Below, in pieces: positions 28,620 to 35,104 of a stretch of DNA of 36,771 nucleotides. The notes under the pieces are model-generated. The model worked only from the letters and a program-made list of their open reading frames with translations, had not been told where the DNA came from and ran no database searches. Origin of the DNA: an uncultured Collinsella sp. (GTDB lineage Bacteria > Actinomycetota > Coriobacteriia > Coriobacteriales > Coriobacteriaceae); assembly GCA_900551815.1 (NCBI GenBank), contig URXE01000016.1, positions 1-36,771 of the forward strand, in the 5' to 3' direction. The position numbers and the translations under genes were made by a program. Numbering within the stretch: the first letter of the stretch is position 1; every line of letters starts with the position of its first letter.

Positions 28620-28753
28620 GCCTTCGCTTCTCTCTTCTGCTGGCGTTCCCACTCGCGGTATGCCTGACGGATCGTCGAGCACATGCCGTCAAAGGCAACT
28701 TCGCGGGCGGTCTTGGGCTTCTCTTCCTTCTGTTTGGCCTCTTCGGCTGACAT
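28616..28753 (-). CDS. Tiny charged protein (45 aa)
   Basis: The ATG at 28753 directly follows the TAA of the Cro-like gene, and the stop overlaps the next start as GTGA. The product is Lys/Glu/Ala-rich with a helical C-terminus (MCSTIRQAYREWERQQKR). Function unknown. It is supported by its place in the chain. Confidence 0.5.
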   Translation of the reverse strand: MSAEEAKQKEEKPKTAREVAFDGMCSTIRQAYREWERQQKREAKA

Positions 28754-28978
28754 TTAGACCGCTACGCCTTTTGATGTGCGCTCCTCGACTAACCCGGCGA
28801 GGTAGTCAACAGAGCATCCGTAGAGCTTTGCCAAGTTGATTGCGTCTGGAACCAGTAGCGGTGAACTCTCGCCACGCTCCCACTTGCCGATAACGTATTC
28901 GGAGCGGTGGATCTTTTCACCGACTTCTTCTCTGGTCAGGCCTGCCCGCTTACGCTCGGACACAAGATTGTTGAGCAT
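28754..28978 (-). CDS. Cro-like XRE-family regulator
   Basis: The product is 74 aa, with the start at 28978 after AAAGGAGGAAACA. It is a single XRE helix-turn-helix domain (LVSERKRAGLTREEVGEKIHRSEYVIGKWERGESSPLLVPDAINLAKLYGCSVDYL). It is the first gene of the leftward early operon and faces the repressor across the operator region, the usual position of Cro. The promoter at 29018-29046 with an operator between -35 and -10 drives it. Confidence 0.85.
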   Translation of the reverse strand: MLNNLVSERKRAGLTREEVGEKIHRSEYVIGKWERGESSPLLVPDAINLAKLYGCSVDYLAGLVEERTSKGVAV

Positions 28979-28991
28979 TGTTTCCTCCTTT

Positions 28992-29008
28992 GCACTAGTT
29001 TCTTGTGC
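28992..29008. promoter_or_regulatory. Operator O1 of the lysis-lysogeny switch
   Basis: The 17-bp near-palindrome GCACTAGTTTCTTGTGC is related to O2 and O3, with shared half-site TTTCTTGT. It lies just downstream of the leftward promoter, around +10 to +26, in the leader of the Cro-like gene. Confidence 0.65.
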
Positions 29009-29017
29009 CTAAATGGC

Positions 29018-29046
29018 ACTATATACAAGATTCTTGTATCTGTAAA
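29018..29046 (-). promoter_or_regulatory. Leftward early promoter
   Basis: On the minus strand TTTACA (29046-29041) and TATAGT (29023-29018) are separated by exactly 17 bases. They lie upstream of the Cro-like gene. Operator O2 fills the spacer, so binding there would block RNA polymerase. Confidence 0.85.
29023..29039. promoter_or_regulatory. Operator O2 of the lysis-lysogeny switch
   Basis: ATACAAGATTCTTGTAT is an almost perfect palindrome (centre A/T/T). It covers the spacer of the leftward promoter. The centre is 43 bp from that of O3 and 31 bp from O1. Confidence 0.8.
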
Positions 29047-29056
29047 CCCTAAAAGT

Positions 29057-29085
29057 TTGCTATTCGTACAAGTTTCTTGTATGCT
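29057..29085 (+). promoter_or_regulatory. Rightward repressor/lysogeny promoter
   Basis: TTGCTA (29057-29062) and TATGCT (29080-29085) are separated by 17 bases and lie 28 bp before the repressor start. Operator O3 fills the spacer, so this promoter is also expected to be controlled, probably by autoregulation or by Cro. Confidence 0.78.
29066..29082. promoter_or_regulatory. Operator O3 of the lysis-lysogeny switch
   Basis: GTACAAGTTTCTTGTAT shares the ACAAG-N3-CTTGT dyad with O2. It overlaps the spacer and the start of the -10 box of the rightward promoter. Confidence 0.78.
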
Positions 29086-29112
29086 TCAACTATCCTAAGT
29101 TAGGGGTGAGAT

Positions 29113-29436
29113 ATGAGCCTTAAAGACCTACGGCAGCGTTCAGGGCTGACCCAGAAAGAAGCTGCTAGCGTGTTCGGCCTTAAATACCGCACGTACCAAA
29201 ACTACGAGCTTGGAAATACAAGTCCTGATATGGATACTGCGGCAGAGTTCGCCCGGTATTTCAAATGCACAATTGGTGAACTGTTCGATCTCGAAGAGGG
29301 CGATGGCGAACAGATGGGAAGCGCCGAGCGCGAATTACTAACGCTCTTTAACGCCATGAATAAAGAGGGCCGCAAGGCATTACTTGCGGCAGCAAACGGA
29401 ATCGCCGAGGCTTTCCCGGCGACAAGGAAGGAGTAG
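29113..29436 (+). CDS. XRE-family prophage repressor (CI-like)
   Basis: The product is 107 aa, with the start ATG at 29113 after TTAGGGGTGAGAT. Residues 1-60 are an XRE helix-turn-helix (LKDLRQRSGLTQKEAASVFGLKYRTYQNYELGNTSPDMDTAAEFARYFKCTIGELF). The C-terminal part is a short helical extension (SAERELLTLFNAMNKEGRKALLAAANGIAEAF) without a protease domain, so induction would not follow the RecA-cleavage path. It is the first gene rightward, followed by the PH-domain gene and integrase. Confidence 0.85.
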   Translation: MSLKDLRQRSGLTQKEAASVFGLKYRTYQNYELGNTSPDMDTAAEFARYFKCTIGELFDLEEGDGEQMGSAERELLTLFNAMNKEGRKALLAAANGIAEAFPATRKE

Positions 29437-29438
29437 CC

Positions 29439-29978
29439 GTGGCATTGAAAGATATGATGAAGGACATGGCAAATGCAGCTGTGTCGCAGGCGCAGAGCGC
29501 TGTACAAGATGCAATCGACCGTGACCAGCAAACCATAAATGGTCAAGGCACTAGTGGCGTTGTGCAGGGTGTGATGGGGCACTACTCTGAGCTTTCGGCC
29601 GAATCCGCTCAGCAGCAATATGGCATGTATCTCATGCGTGGAGAGTCGTTCACGCGCTGCTTTGCGCTCGTGCGTGACAAGATGCTGTTCACGGACCGCA
29701 GAATCGTCTTCATCGACCACCAGGGCATGACTGGCGCCAAGGCAGCGGCCGTGACCATCGACCTCCAAAGCATCGTCGGGGTGCGCCTTGAGACGGCCGG
29801 TATGGGCTTCGACCACGCCGAGCTGTCGTTCGCGTACATCACAAGCCCGTACTACAAGGTCCAAGGCGTGCAGACGGAGACCAAGACGCTTGAGTTCCCG
29901 AAGGGCTTCGACGTCCAGGGTCTCTACTCGCTGCTCTCGGAGCTCGCATACGAGAACGTGCGCCGCATCAACGCATAG
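29439..29978 (+). CDS. PH-domain protein of the lysogeny module
   Basis: A GTG start at 29439 follows AAGGAGTAGCC, giving 179 aa. A helical lead of about 55 residues is followed by a bacterial PH-like domain (about 60-170): YGMYLMRGESFTRCFALVRDKMLFTDRRIVFIDHQGMTG, ITIDL-type strands and FAYITSPYYKVQGVQTETKTLEF. It lies 2 bp after the repressor stop, in the same transcript, and should be expressed in the lysogen. In other prophages such proteins are candidates for lysogenic conversion or superinfection effects, but the function here is unknown. Confidence 0.7.
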   Translation: MALKDMMKDMANAAVSQAQSAVQDAIDRDQQTINGQGTSGVVQGVMGHYSELSAESAQQQYGMYLMRGESFTRCFALVRDKMLFTDRRIVFIDHQGMTGAKAAAVTIDLQSIVGVRLETAGMGFDHAELSFAYITSPYYKVQGVQTETKTLEFPKGFDVQGLYSLLSELAYENVRRINA

Positions 29979-29986
29979 AAAAGAAG

Positions 29987-30032
29987 AAGCCCCACGGGGT
30001 CATAGCGCTGCAACGCTGCCCGCGGGGCTTTT
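29987..30032 (+). terminator. Rho-independent terminator after the PH-domain gene
   Basis: The outer stem AAGCCCC/GGGGCTT (29987-29993 with 30024-30030) encloses a small inner hairpin AGCG/CGCT and is followed by TTTT. It separates repressor and PH genes from integrase, which would then need read-through or its own promoter. Confidence 0.75.
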
Positions 30033-30066
30033 CCAAAGAACCTCTGAAAGGAGGCCGTTTCCAATT

Positions 30067-31506
30067 ATGCCAAAAACTGCGGTGATATACGCCCGCTTTT
30101 CGTGCAACAAGCAGCGCGAGGCCTCGATAGACGACCAGCTGCGCGTGTGCCGCGACTGGTGCAAACGCGAGGGCTATGCCATCGCCGCCGAGTACTGCGA
30201 CTACGCCATATCGGGCCGCACCGACGACCGCCCCGAGTTCCAGCGCATGGTCGCGAACGCTGGCGAGAGCGACATAGTGCTTGTGTACATGATGGATCGC
30301 TTCAGCCGTGGGGAGTACGACGCGCCCATATACAAGCGCGAGCTTGCCCAGCACGGCGTGAAGCTCGTCTCGGCGCTTGAACAGATACCAGATTCGCCCG
30401 AGGGCATCATTTACGAGAAGCTGCTTGAGGGCCTTGCGGCATGCGAGTCGAAGAAGACCGCGATCCGCACGAGGCGCGGCATGGAGGGCAACGCGCTCAA
30501 GTGCAAGACCAACGGCGTGCGCGTGTTCGGCTACGCCAGCAACGAGGCCGACGAGTACGTGATCGACGAGGACGAGGCCGCTTTCGTGCGCGAGGCGTTC
30601 AAGCGGCGCATAGCAAAGGAGACCACCAACTCGATAGCTCGCGACTTCGCGGCACGCGGGGTCAAGACCTCGCAGGGAAACCCGTGCGGCTACTCGATGG
30701 TCGAGCGGATGGTGAAGAACCGGAAGTACACGGGGCGCTACGAGTGGGGCGGCGTTGTCAAAGAGGGCGGCATGCCCGCGATCATCGACGAGGTGACGTT
30801 CATGGAGGCACAGGGCATACGCGCGGCCAAGGAGCGCAGCGCGGAGAGCTGGGGCGACTTCGCCCTTTCTGGCAAGGCGATCTGCGCGGGCTGCGGGCGC
30901 AACCTGCAAGGCGTGAGCGGGCGCGGGCGCGGCAACCGCAAGTACGAGTACTACCGCTGCCACGACGGATGCGTTAAGCCCGTCAGGCGCGAGGAGCTTG
31001 AGGGCGAGATCGTCAAGGCGCTGCGGGCTCTTCTGCAAGACCGCGAGGAGGCCTTGAGGATAGCCCGCATGGTGGCGGAAAGCTCGGACGGGGCAGAGGT
31101 GGCGGCGAGGCGCAAGCAGGCCGCCCAATCGCTCTCGGCCGCCGAGCGCGGCCTGAAGAACATCCTGAACGCCATCGAACAGGGCATAATCGCCCCGGGC
31201 GCGAAGGAGCGCATAGCGGAGCTTGAGCATCAGCGCGACCGCGCCAAGCTCGACCTTGAGGCGATCAGGGACGATCAGATAGACCCCGAGCGGCTGGCCG
31301 ACTTCCTGCAATGCGGCTCCGCCCTGGACGACGCGACTCTATTGAAGGCGTTCGTATACCAGGCGAGCGTGAGCGACGAAGAGTGCATAGTGACGCTGAA
31401 CTACGACGTGGAAAGCAACGAACCCGCCAGACTTGACATCCAGCGGGTTCGTACAAAATGCAAATGGTGCCCCCAGCGGGATTCGAACCCGCGATATCCA
31501 CCTTGA
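30067..31506 (+). CDS. int: Large serine recombinase (phage integrase)
   Basis: The product is 479 aa. The catalytic domain (1-145) starts MPKTAVIYARFSCNKQ with nucleophile Ser12, and has SGRTDDRPEFQRMV and YMMDRFSRGEYDA. The recombinase domain follows (FGYASNEADEYVIDEDEAAFVREAF, NPCGYSMVERMVKNRKYTGRY). Next comes the zinc ribbon CAGCGRNLQG...YYRCHDGC and a coiled coil (about 355-415). The ATG at 30067 has AGGAGG 12 bases upstream, a long spacing. The last 13 codons or so lie inside the tRNA-Glu gene (ending RDSNPRYPP), so the junction falls in the gene's 3' end. Serine integrases need no high-energy cofactor and cut at a 2-bp core. Confidence 0.93.
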   Translation: MPKTAVIYARFSCNKQREASIDDQLRVCRDWCKREGYAIAAEYCDYAISGRTDDRPEFQRMVANAGESDIVLVYMMDRFSRGEYDAPIYKRELAQHGVKLVSALEQIPDSPEGIIYEKLLEGLAACESKKTAIRTRRGMEGNALKCKTNGVRVFGYASNEADEYVIDEDEAAFVREAFKRRIAKETTNSIARDFAARGVKTSQGNPCGYSMVERMVKNRKYTGRYEWGGVVKEGGMPAIIDEVTFMEAQGIRAAKERSAESWGDFALSGKAICAGCGRNLQGVSGRGRGNRKYEYYRCHDGCVKPVRREELEGEIVKALRALLQDREEALRIARMVAESSDGAEVAARRKQAAQSLSAAERGLKNILNAIEQGIIAPGAKERIAELEHQRDRAKLDLEAIRDDQIDPERLADFLQCGSALDDATLLKAFVYQASVSDEECIVTLNYDVESNEPARLDIQRVRTKCKWCPQRDSNPRYPP

Positions 31507-31510
31507 AAGG
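31455..31510. other. Prophage-host junction (right attachment site), approximate
   Basis: The integrase reading frame crosses directly into the 3' half of tRNA-Glu, and beyond the tRNA everything is host-like. This places the right attachment site in or beside the tRNA 3' end. The exact crossover cannot be fixed because the left end of the prophage is outside the window. Confidence 0.6.
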
Positions 31511-31541
31511 GTGGCGTCCTTGGCCGCTAGACGATGGGGAC
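31465..31541 (-). tRNA. tRNA-Glu (UUC anticodon), CCA encoded
   Basis: The minus strand folds into a full cloverleaf. The acceptor is GTCCCCA/TGGGGGC, the anticodon stem CCACC/GGTGG with loop CTTTCAA (anticodon TTC) and the T-arm GCGGG/CCCGC with TTCGAAT. The discriminator is A at 31468, and CCA follows at 31467-31465. The 3' end faces the prophage, and the end of the integrase reading frame (to 31506) overlaps it. The tRNA is intact. Confidence 0.95.
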
Positions 31542-31551
31542 AGCGGGAAAG

Positions 31552-31557
31552 AGTATA
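31552..31557 (-). promoter_or_regulatory. Probable -10 box of the tRNA-Glu promoter
   Basis: TATACT on the minus strand lies ten bases upstream of the mature tRNA 5' end. No clear -35 box is seen at the usual distance; TTGCCA at about 31583-31588 is too far upstream. Confidence 0.45.
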
Positions 31558-31640
31558 GCAGACTTTTTTGCCGGCGCGTATATCGTTGGCAAACTGGAAA
31601 ACCACCACATAGGAGCTGGCTCTCTATCCCGATCTTCAAA

Positions 31641-31782
31641 CATCTCAATCTGTAACATCTGGGCGGGCAAATCGGCTCTAGCTGTTACAGATCGAGACAA
31701 AAGGCAGGCGTCGGGACGAACATCTCATTCTGTAACAGTAAGACGACTTTTAACGGTCTAGATGTTACAGATTGAGACAAAC
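31641..31782. repeat. Four alternating-orientation copies of a TCTCAATCTGTAACA element, 40-bp phase
   Basis: Copies start at 31641 (forward), 31681 (reverse), 31721 (forward) and 31761 (reverse), an exact 40-bp step. The core is TCTC(A/G)(A/T)TCTGTAACA. The first and second, and the third and fourth, copies form inverted pairs with a spacer of about 21-22 bp. No gene overlaps. It may be a REP/BIME-like intergenic element or a set of protein sites; I cannot name it. Confidence 0.75.
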
Positions 31783-31796
31783 CGCTGGGATGGGTC

Positions 31797-31834
31797 AAAA
31801 CCACCACAAAGGTGCCTGTCCTCTTTGTGGTGGT
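31797..31834 (-). terminator. Terminator of the murT-gatD operon
   Basis: A 12-bp perfect stem ACCACCACAAAG/CTTTGTGGTGGT (31800-31811 with 31823-31834) with an 11-nt loop is followed on the minus strand by TTTT. It lies 7 bases after the stop of murT-gatD. From recall, similar sequences recur between Collinsella genes, so it may also be a repeated element. Confidence 0.75.
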
Positions 31835-31840
31835 GGGGTG

Positions 31841-34015
31841 CTAGGGGAGGAGCTTCATGGCTGCGTCGTGGGCGGCGCGCTCGTAGGTGTCGTCGAGGGG
31901 CTTGAGCGGCAGCAGGGCTGTGGCCTGCGCGTCGCCACGGCGCTCGAGGGCGTGGGTAATGAGCCAGTCGGCGAGTTCGGGGTTCTTGGGCAGTGCCGGT
32001 CCGTGCAGGTACGTGCCGATGACGCCCTTGTAGATGAGGCCCTCAAGACCATCATCGCCGTTGTTGCCGGTGCCCGTGACGACGGACGTTCCGAGCGGCG
32101 TGGCATCGGCGTCCAAAAGCGTGCGGCCGCCATGGTTCTCGAATCCCACAAAGGGCTCGGGTGCCAGGTCGGTTTTGACGGCTACGTTGCCGATCAGGCG
32201 GTCGGAGCCGCGTACGGTTTCGGCGGCAATGACCCCCAGACCCTCAATGCGATTCTCACCCATATAGTACGAACGGCCGAGCAGCTGATAGCTGCCGCAG
32301 ATGGCGAGCAGCGAACCGCCATCCTCAACATAGGATGCGACCTTGTCTTTTTGAGCGAGCAGCTCGTGTGCCACGGCTAGCTGGTCGCGGTCGGAGCCGC
32401 CACCCATCATGACGATATCGGCATCGGTGAGATCGAGTGATTCGCCCATACGGACCTCGTCCACGCGCACGGGAATGCCACGCCAGGCGCAGCGGCGCTC
32501 GAGGGCGATGACGTTGCCGCCGTCGCCGTAGAGGTTAAGGGCATCGGGATACAGGTATACGATGCGCAGCGGGCGCGAAAGCTCGACTGGCGCGATGCCG
32601 ACGGGGACGGCACTGCCATCGGCACACGTTGCAGCGCGGGCAGCAACCGTGGCTGCATCGGCGCCCTTCAGCCCATCGAGTTCTTTGACCAGCGGCGGGA
32701 AGGCCGTGTAGTTGGCGACGGCATAGAAAGTGTCGCCTGCGGCTTCATCCGCAACGGCGCCAATTGCCTGCGCGACGTCCGAGATAATCGCGGCATCGAT
32801 GCCGGCGTACTTGAGGCGCACCTGCATGTCGTGCGCACGCGTGCCTCCGGCAAAGGCGACAAGACCCGGCGTGTCGGCGATGCGCTCGAAGTCGACGTCG
32901 TAGATCCACGATACATCGTGCCCGTCGGCGTCGTTGTCGTTGAGGAAGAAAGCGCAGAGTCTGCCGCCTGCCGTCTTGATGGACTGAATCTGGCGATCGA
33001 AGCCCACGGGATTCTTAGCTAGGTTGGCCTCGACGGTGCGGCCGGCGATATCCCAGCGGCCCATGCGTCCGCCGGCGGGGACGTAGGCATCGAGCGTAGG
33101 CTGTAGAAGCGCCGTATCCACGCCCAACTCGTGCGCGGCAAAGAAGGCGGCGGCAACGTTGTAGACCATGTACAGGCCGTTGTAGCGTGTGGCGATGTGT
33201 GCGGCAGCCGCGTCGGGCGCAGATCCAAAGACCAGGTCAAAGTCGTAGCCGTCGCAGCCGAGCTCCACGCCCGTCACGCGGCGGACCAGTGCGGGGCGTG
33301 CCCAACCGCACGAGGGGCAATGGTAGGCGCCGAGTTGACCATACTGCACATAGTCGTACTCCAACGGGGCGTTGCACTGCGAGCAAAAGCGCGAGTCGCT
33401 AATACGGTCGGACTCGGTGTTGGTGGCGCCGTCGATGCCAAAGGCAATACTCGCGTTGGGAACGCGCGCGGCAATCGAGGCGCACAGCGGGTCGTCGGCG
33501 TTGTAGATGAGCGTCGTTGCCGGCGAAAGCTCCAACGCGTGGGCGATGACCTCCTGGGTGTGATCGATCTCGCCATAGCGATCCAGCTGGTCGCGGAACA
33601 GGTTGAGCAGCACAAAGTACGTCGGCTTGAGCTTGGGCAGAACGCGTACGGTGTAGAGTTCATCACATTCAAAAACGCCCACGCGCTTGCCGCCGGCTCG
33701 CTTGAGGCCGCTGCGCGCCTCGAGCAGTGCGCCCACCACGCCCGGCTCCATGTTGTTGCCGGCGCGGTTGCATACCACGGTGGCGCCGCTGGCGGCAACG
33801 GCGTCGGCGATGAGGTTGGAGGTGGTGGTCTTGCCGTTGGTGCCGGTGATCACCACGCTGCGGTCGACAAGGGCAGCGAGGTCGCTCAGCAACTCGGGGT
33901 CGATCTTCATGGCGATGCGGCCGGGAAGCACGCCACCCTGGCGCTTAAGGACGGAGCGCAGCCCCCAGCGAGCGATATCGCTCGAGGTGCAGGCAAGAGA
34001 TGAGCGGAGGTTCAT
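31841..34015 (-). CDS. murT-gatD: Fused MurT-GatD, lipid II isoglutaminyl synthase
   Basis: The product is 724 aa, with the start ATG at 34015 after AGGAACGGTTTC. The MurT part (about 1-480) is a Mur-ligase-like ATPase with GTNGKTTT (58-65), DQLDRYGEIDHT, the Cys4 ribbon FCSQCNAP...YHCPSCGW (about 210-240) and the C-terminal MurT domain. The GatD part (about 485-724) is a class I glutamine amidotransferase with LNLYGDGGN, the nucleophile region LLAICGSYQLLG and the catalytic His in YLHGPALPKNP. The complex amidates D-glutamate in lipid II to D-isoglutamine using glutamine. In Staphylococcus and Streptococcus the two are separate genes; here one frame encodes both. Confidence 0.92.
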   Translation of the reverse strand: MNLRSSLACTSSDIARWGLRSVLKRQGGVLPGRIAMKIDPELLSDLAALVDRSVVITGTNGKTTTSNLIADAVAASGATVVCNRAGNNMEPGVVGALLEARSGLKRAGGKRVGVFECDELYTVRVLPKLKPTYFVLLNLFRDQLDRYGEIDHTQEVIAHALELSPATTLIYNADDPLCASIAARVPNASIAFGIDGATNTESDRISDSRFCSQCNAPLEYDYVQYGQLGAYHCPSCGWARPALVRRVTGVELGCDGYDFDLVFGSAPDAAAAHIATRYNGLYMVYNVAAAFFAAHELGVDTALLQPTLDAYVPAGGRMGRWDIAGRTVEANLAKNPVGFDRQIQSIKTAGGRLCAFFLNDNDADGHDVSWIYDVDFERIADTPGLVAFAGGTRAHDMQVRLKYAGIDAAIISDVAQAIGAVADEAAGDTFYAVANYTAFPPLVKELDGLKGADAATVAARAATCADGSAVPVGIAPVELSRPLRIVYLYPDALNLYGDGGNVIALERRCAWRGIPVRVDEVRMGESLDLTDADIVMMGGGSDRDQLAVAHELLAQKDKVASYVEDGGSLLAICGSYQLLGRSYYMGENRIEGLGVIAAETVRGSDRLIGNVAVKTDLAPEPFVGFENHGGRTLLDADATPLGTSVVTGTGNNGDDGLEGLIYKGVIGTYLHGPALPKNPELADWLITHALERRGDAQATALLPLKPLDDTYERAAHDAAMKLLP

Positions 34016-34060
34016 GAAACCGTTCCTAACGTAAACGACATGGTCGGGTCGAGTGCGTCA

Positions 34061-35104
34061 CTAAAAACCGTAGCGGCGCGCAAATTCCTGGGCAAGCTGC
34101 GACACGTCTTCGCAGGCATTGGCCCAGGGGGCAAAGTCGGGAGTGTCCGAGATAATACCGTCCGCTTCCCAAACGGCCTGGTGCGAAAGATCCCAGGGGT
34201 CGCGCGGCTCGGGTCGGCAGGGAAGATACGGCGTCTGGTACATGGGGTTCAGCAAGAAGAACGCGCCGCCCTCGCAACGGTTAGCGAACTCACGCAGCGC
34301 GCGCGTCGCCGGGCGTATCTTGTTTGTTTTGAACAGCAGAATCGTGCGGGCGAGCAGGTACCAAGGAGAGTTTTCGAGTGCGTCTGCCCCCATCTGTTCT
34401 TCGAGCTGATGTGCCAGGGCAAAAAAACCGTCCTGGTCTTCCAAGCGGGCGAGGGCAAGCAACACGGTGCCGGCGGCCCGGGTGGGATAGCCTTCTGCCT
34501 TAAGGACGCGACGGGCATAGTTGGCGGCGGCGCGGTAACGAGCACTCGCCATGCACAGCTGCGAGATGGCCTCGAGCGTGTGAAACCAGCCGATAAGCGC
34601 CGGCTCGCTCACGGTAAGGTCTGCTGCGGTGACACCGTCGGCCACAACATTATTGGCCCAGTAGTGTGGGGCCTCCATATCAAACCCGGGCACGCTCTGT
34701 TGCAGGTAGTCGGCCGTACTCGTCTCGAGCTTCATCAAGTCGCCCAGGCAGGCATCGACGGGCGTGTCGGCCAGGATGATGGCGAGCAGCTGGGCATCGA
34801 GGACATGCGCATCGACGCGAACAATCTTGAGCAGCTCATCGCGCATATCGTCGAACAGGCGGTTGCGCGTCTGCTCAAACTCCTCGTCGCTGCCCATGTC
34901 CTCGATGCGGCGAAGCTCGTCAAGCAAATGACGATGAACGCCGGCATAGGACAGCAACGCTTGGGCATGCTCGGTCTGCGCATACTTGTGAGGGTTTGCG
35001 CTGATGTCGTTATGGACAAGCTCGCGTGCTGCATCGGTGAGTTCGGGGTGCGCTGCCAGATAGGTGCGCTCCAGATAGGCGGGGATGTAGACGCTCGGAT
35101 CCAT
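34061..35104 (-). CDS. Helical-repeat protein, unknown function (paralogue of upstream gene)
   Basis: The product is 347 aa; its ATG at 35104 overlaps the previous stop as TAATG with GGAGGAGACC upstream. The sequence is helical with TPR-like helix pairs (for example YRAAANYARRVLKAEGY...AAGTVLLALARLEDQDGF). Its order of segments follows that of the 35104-36180 product: the D-A-Q-x-L segment, Y-R-x-A/S and the P-W-x-L-x-A motif. The two look like an old tandem duplication. No function can be named. It lies 45 bp upstream of murT-gatD in the same direction. Confidence 0.75.
   Translation of the reverse strand: MDPSVYIPAYLERTYLAAHPELTDAARELVHNDISANPHKYAQTEHAQALLSYAGVHRHLLDELRRIEDMGSDEEFEQTRNRLFDDMRDELLKIVRVDAHVLDAQLLAIILADTPVDACLGDLMKLETSTADYLQQSVPGFDMEAPHYWANNVVADGVTAADLTVSEPALIGWFHTLEAISQLCMASARYRAAANYARRVLKAEGYPTRAAGTVLLALARLEDQDGFFALAHQLEEQMGADALENSPWYLLARTILLFKTNKIRPATRALREFANRCEGGAFFLLNPMYQTPYLPCRPEPRDPWDLSHQAVWEADGIISDTPDFAPWANACEDVSQLAQEFARRYGF

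Larger units (their letters stand above)
31542..31840. other. Host intergenic region between tRNA-Glu and the murT-gatD gene
   Basis: About 300 bases without a plausible gene. They contain the tRNA promoter, an array of four inverted copies of a 15-bp element (31641-31782) and the hairpin terminator of the leftward host operon (31797-31834). AAAACCACCACA occurs twice, at 31598-31609 and 31797-31808. Confidence 0.7.
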
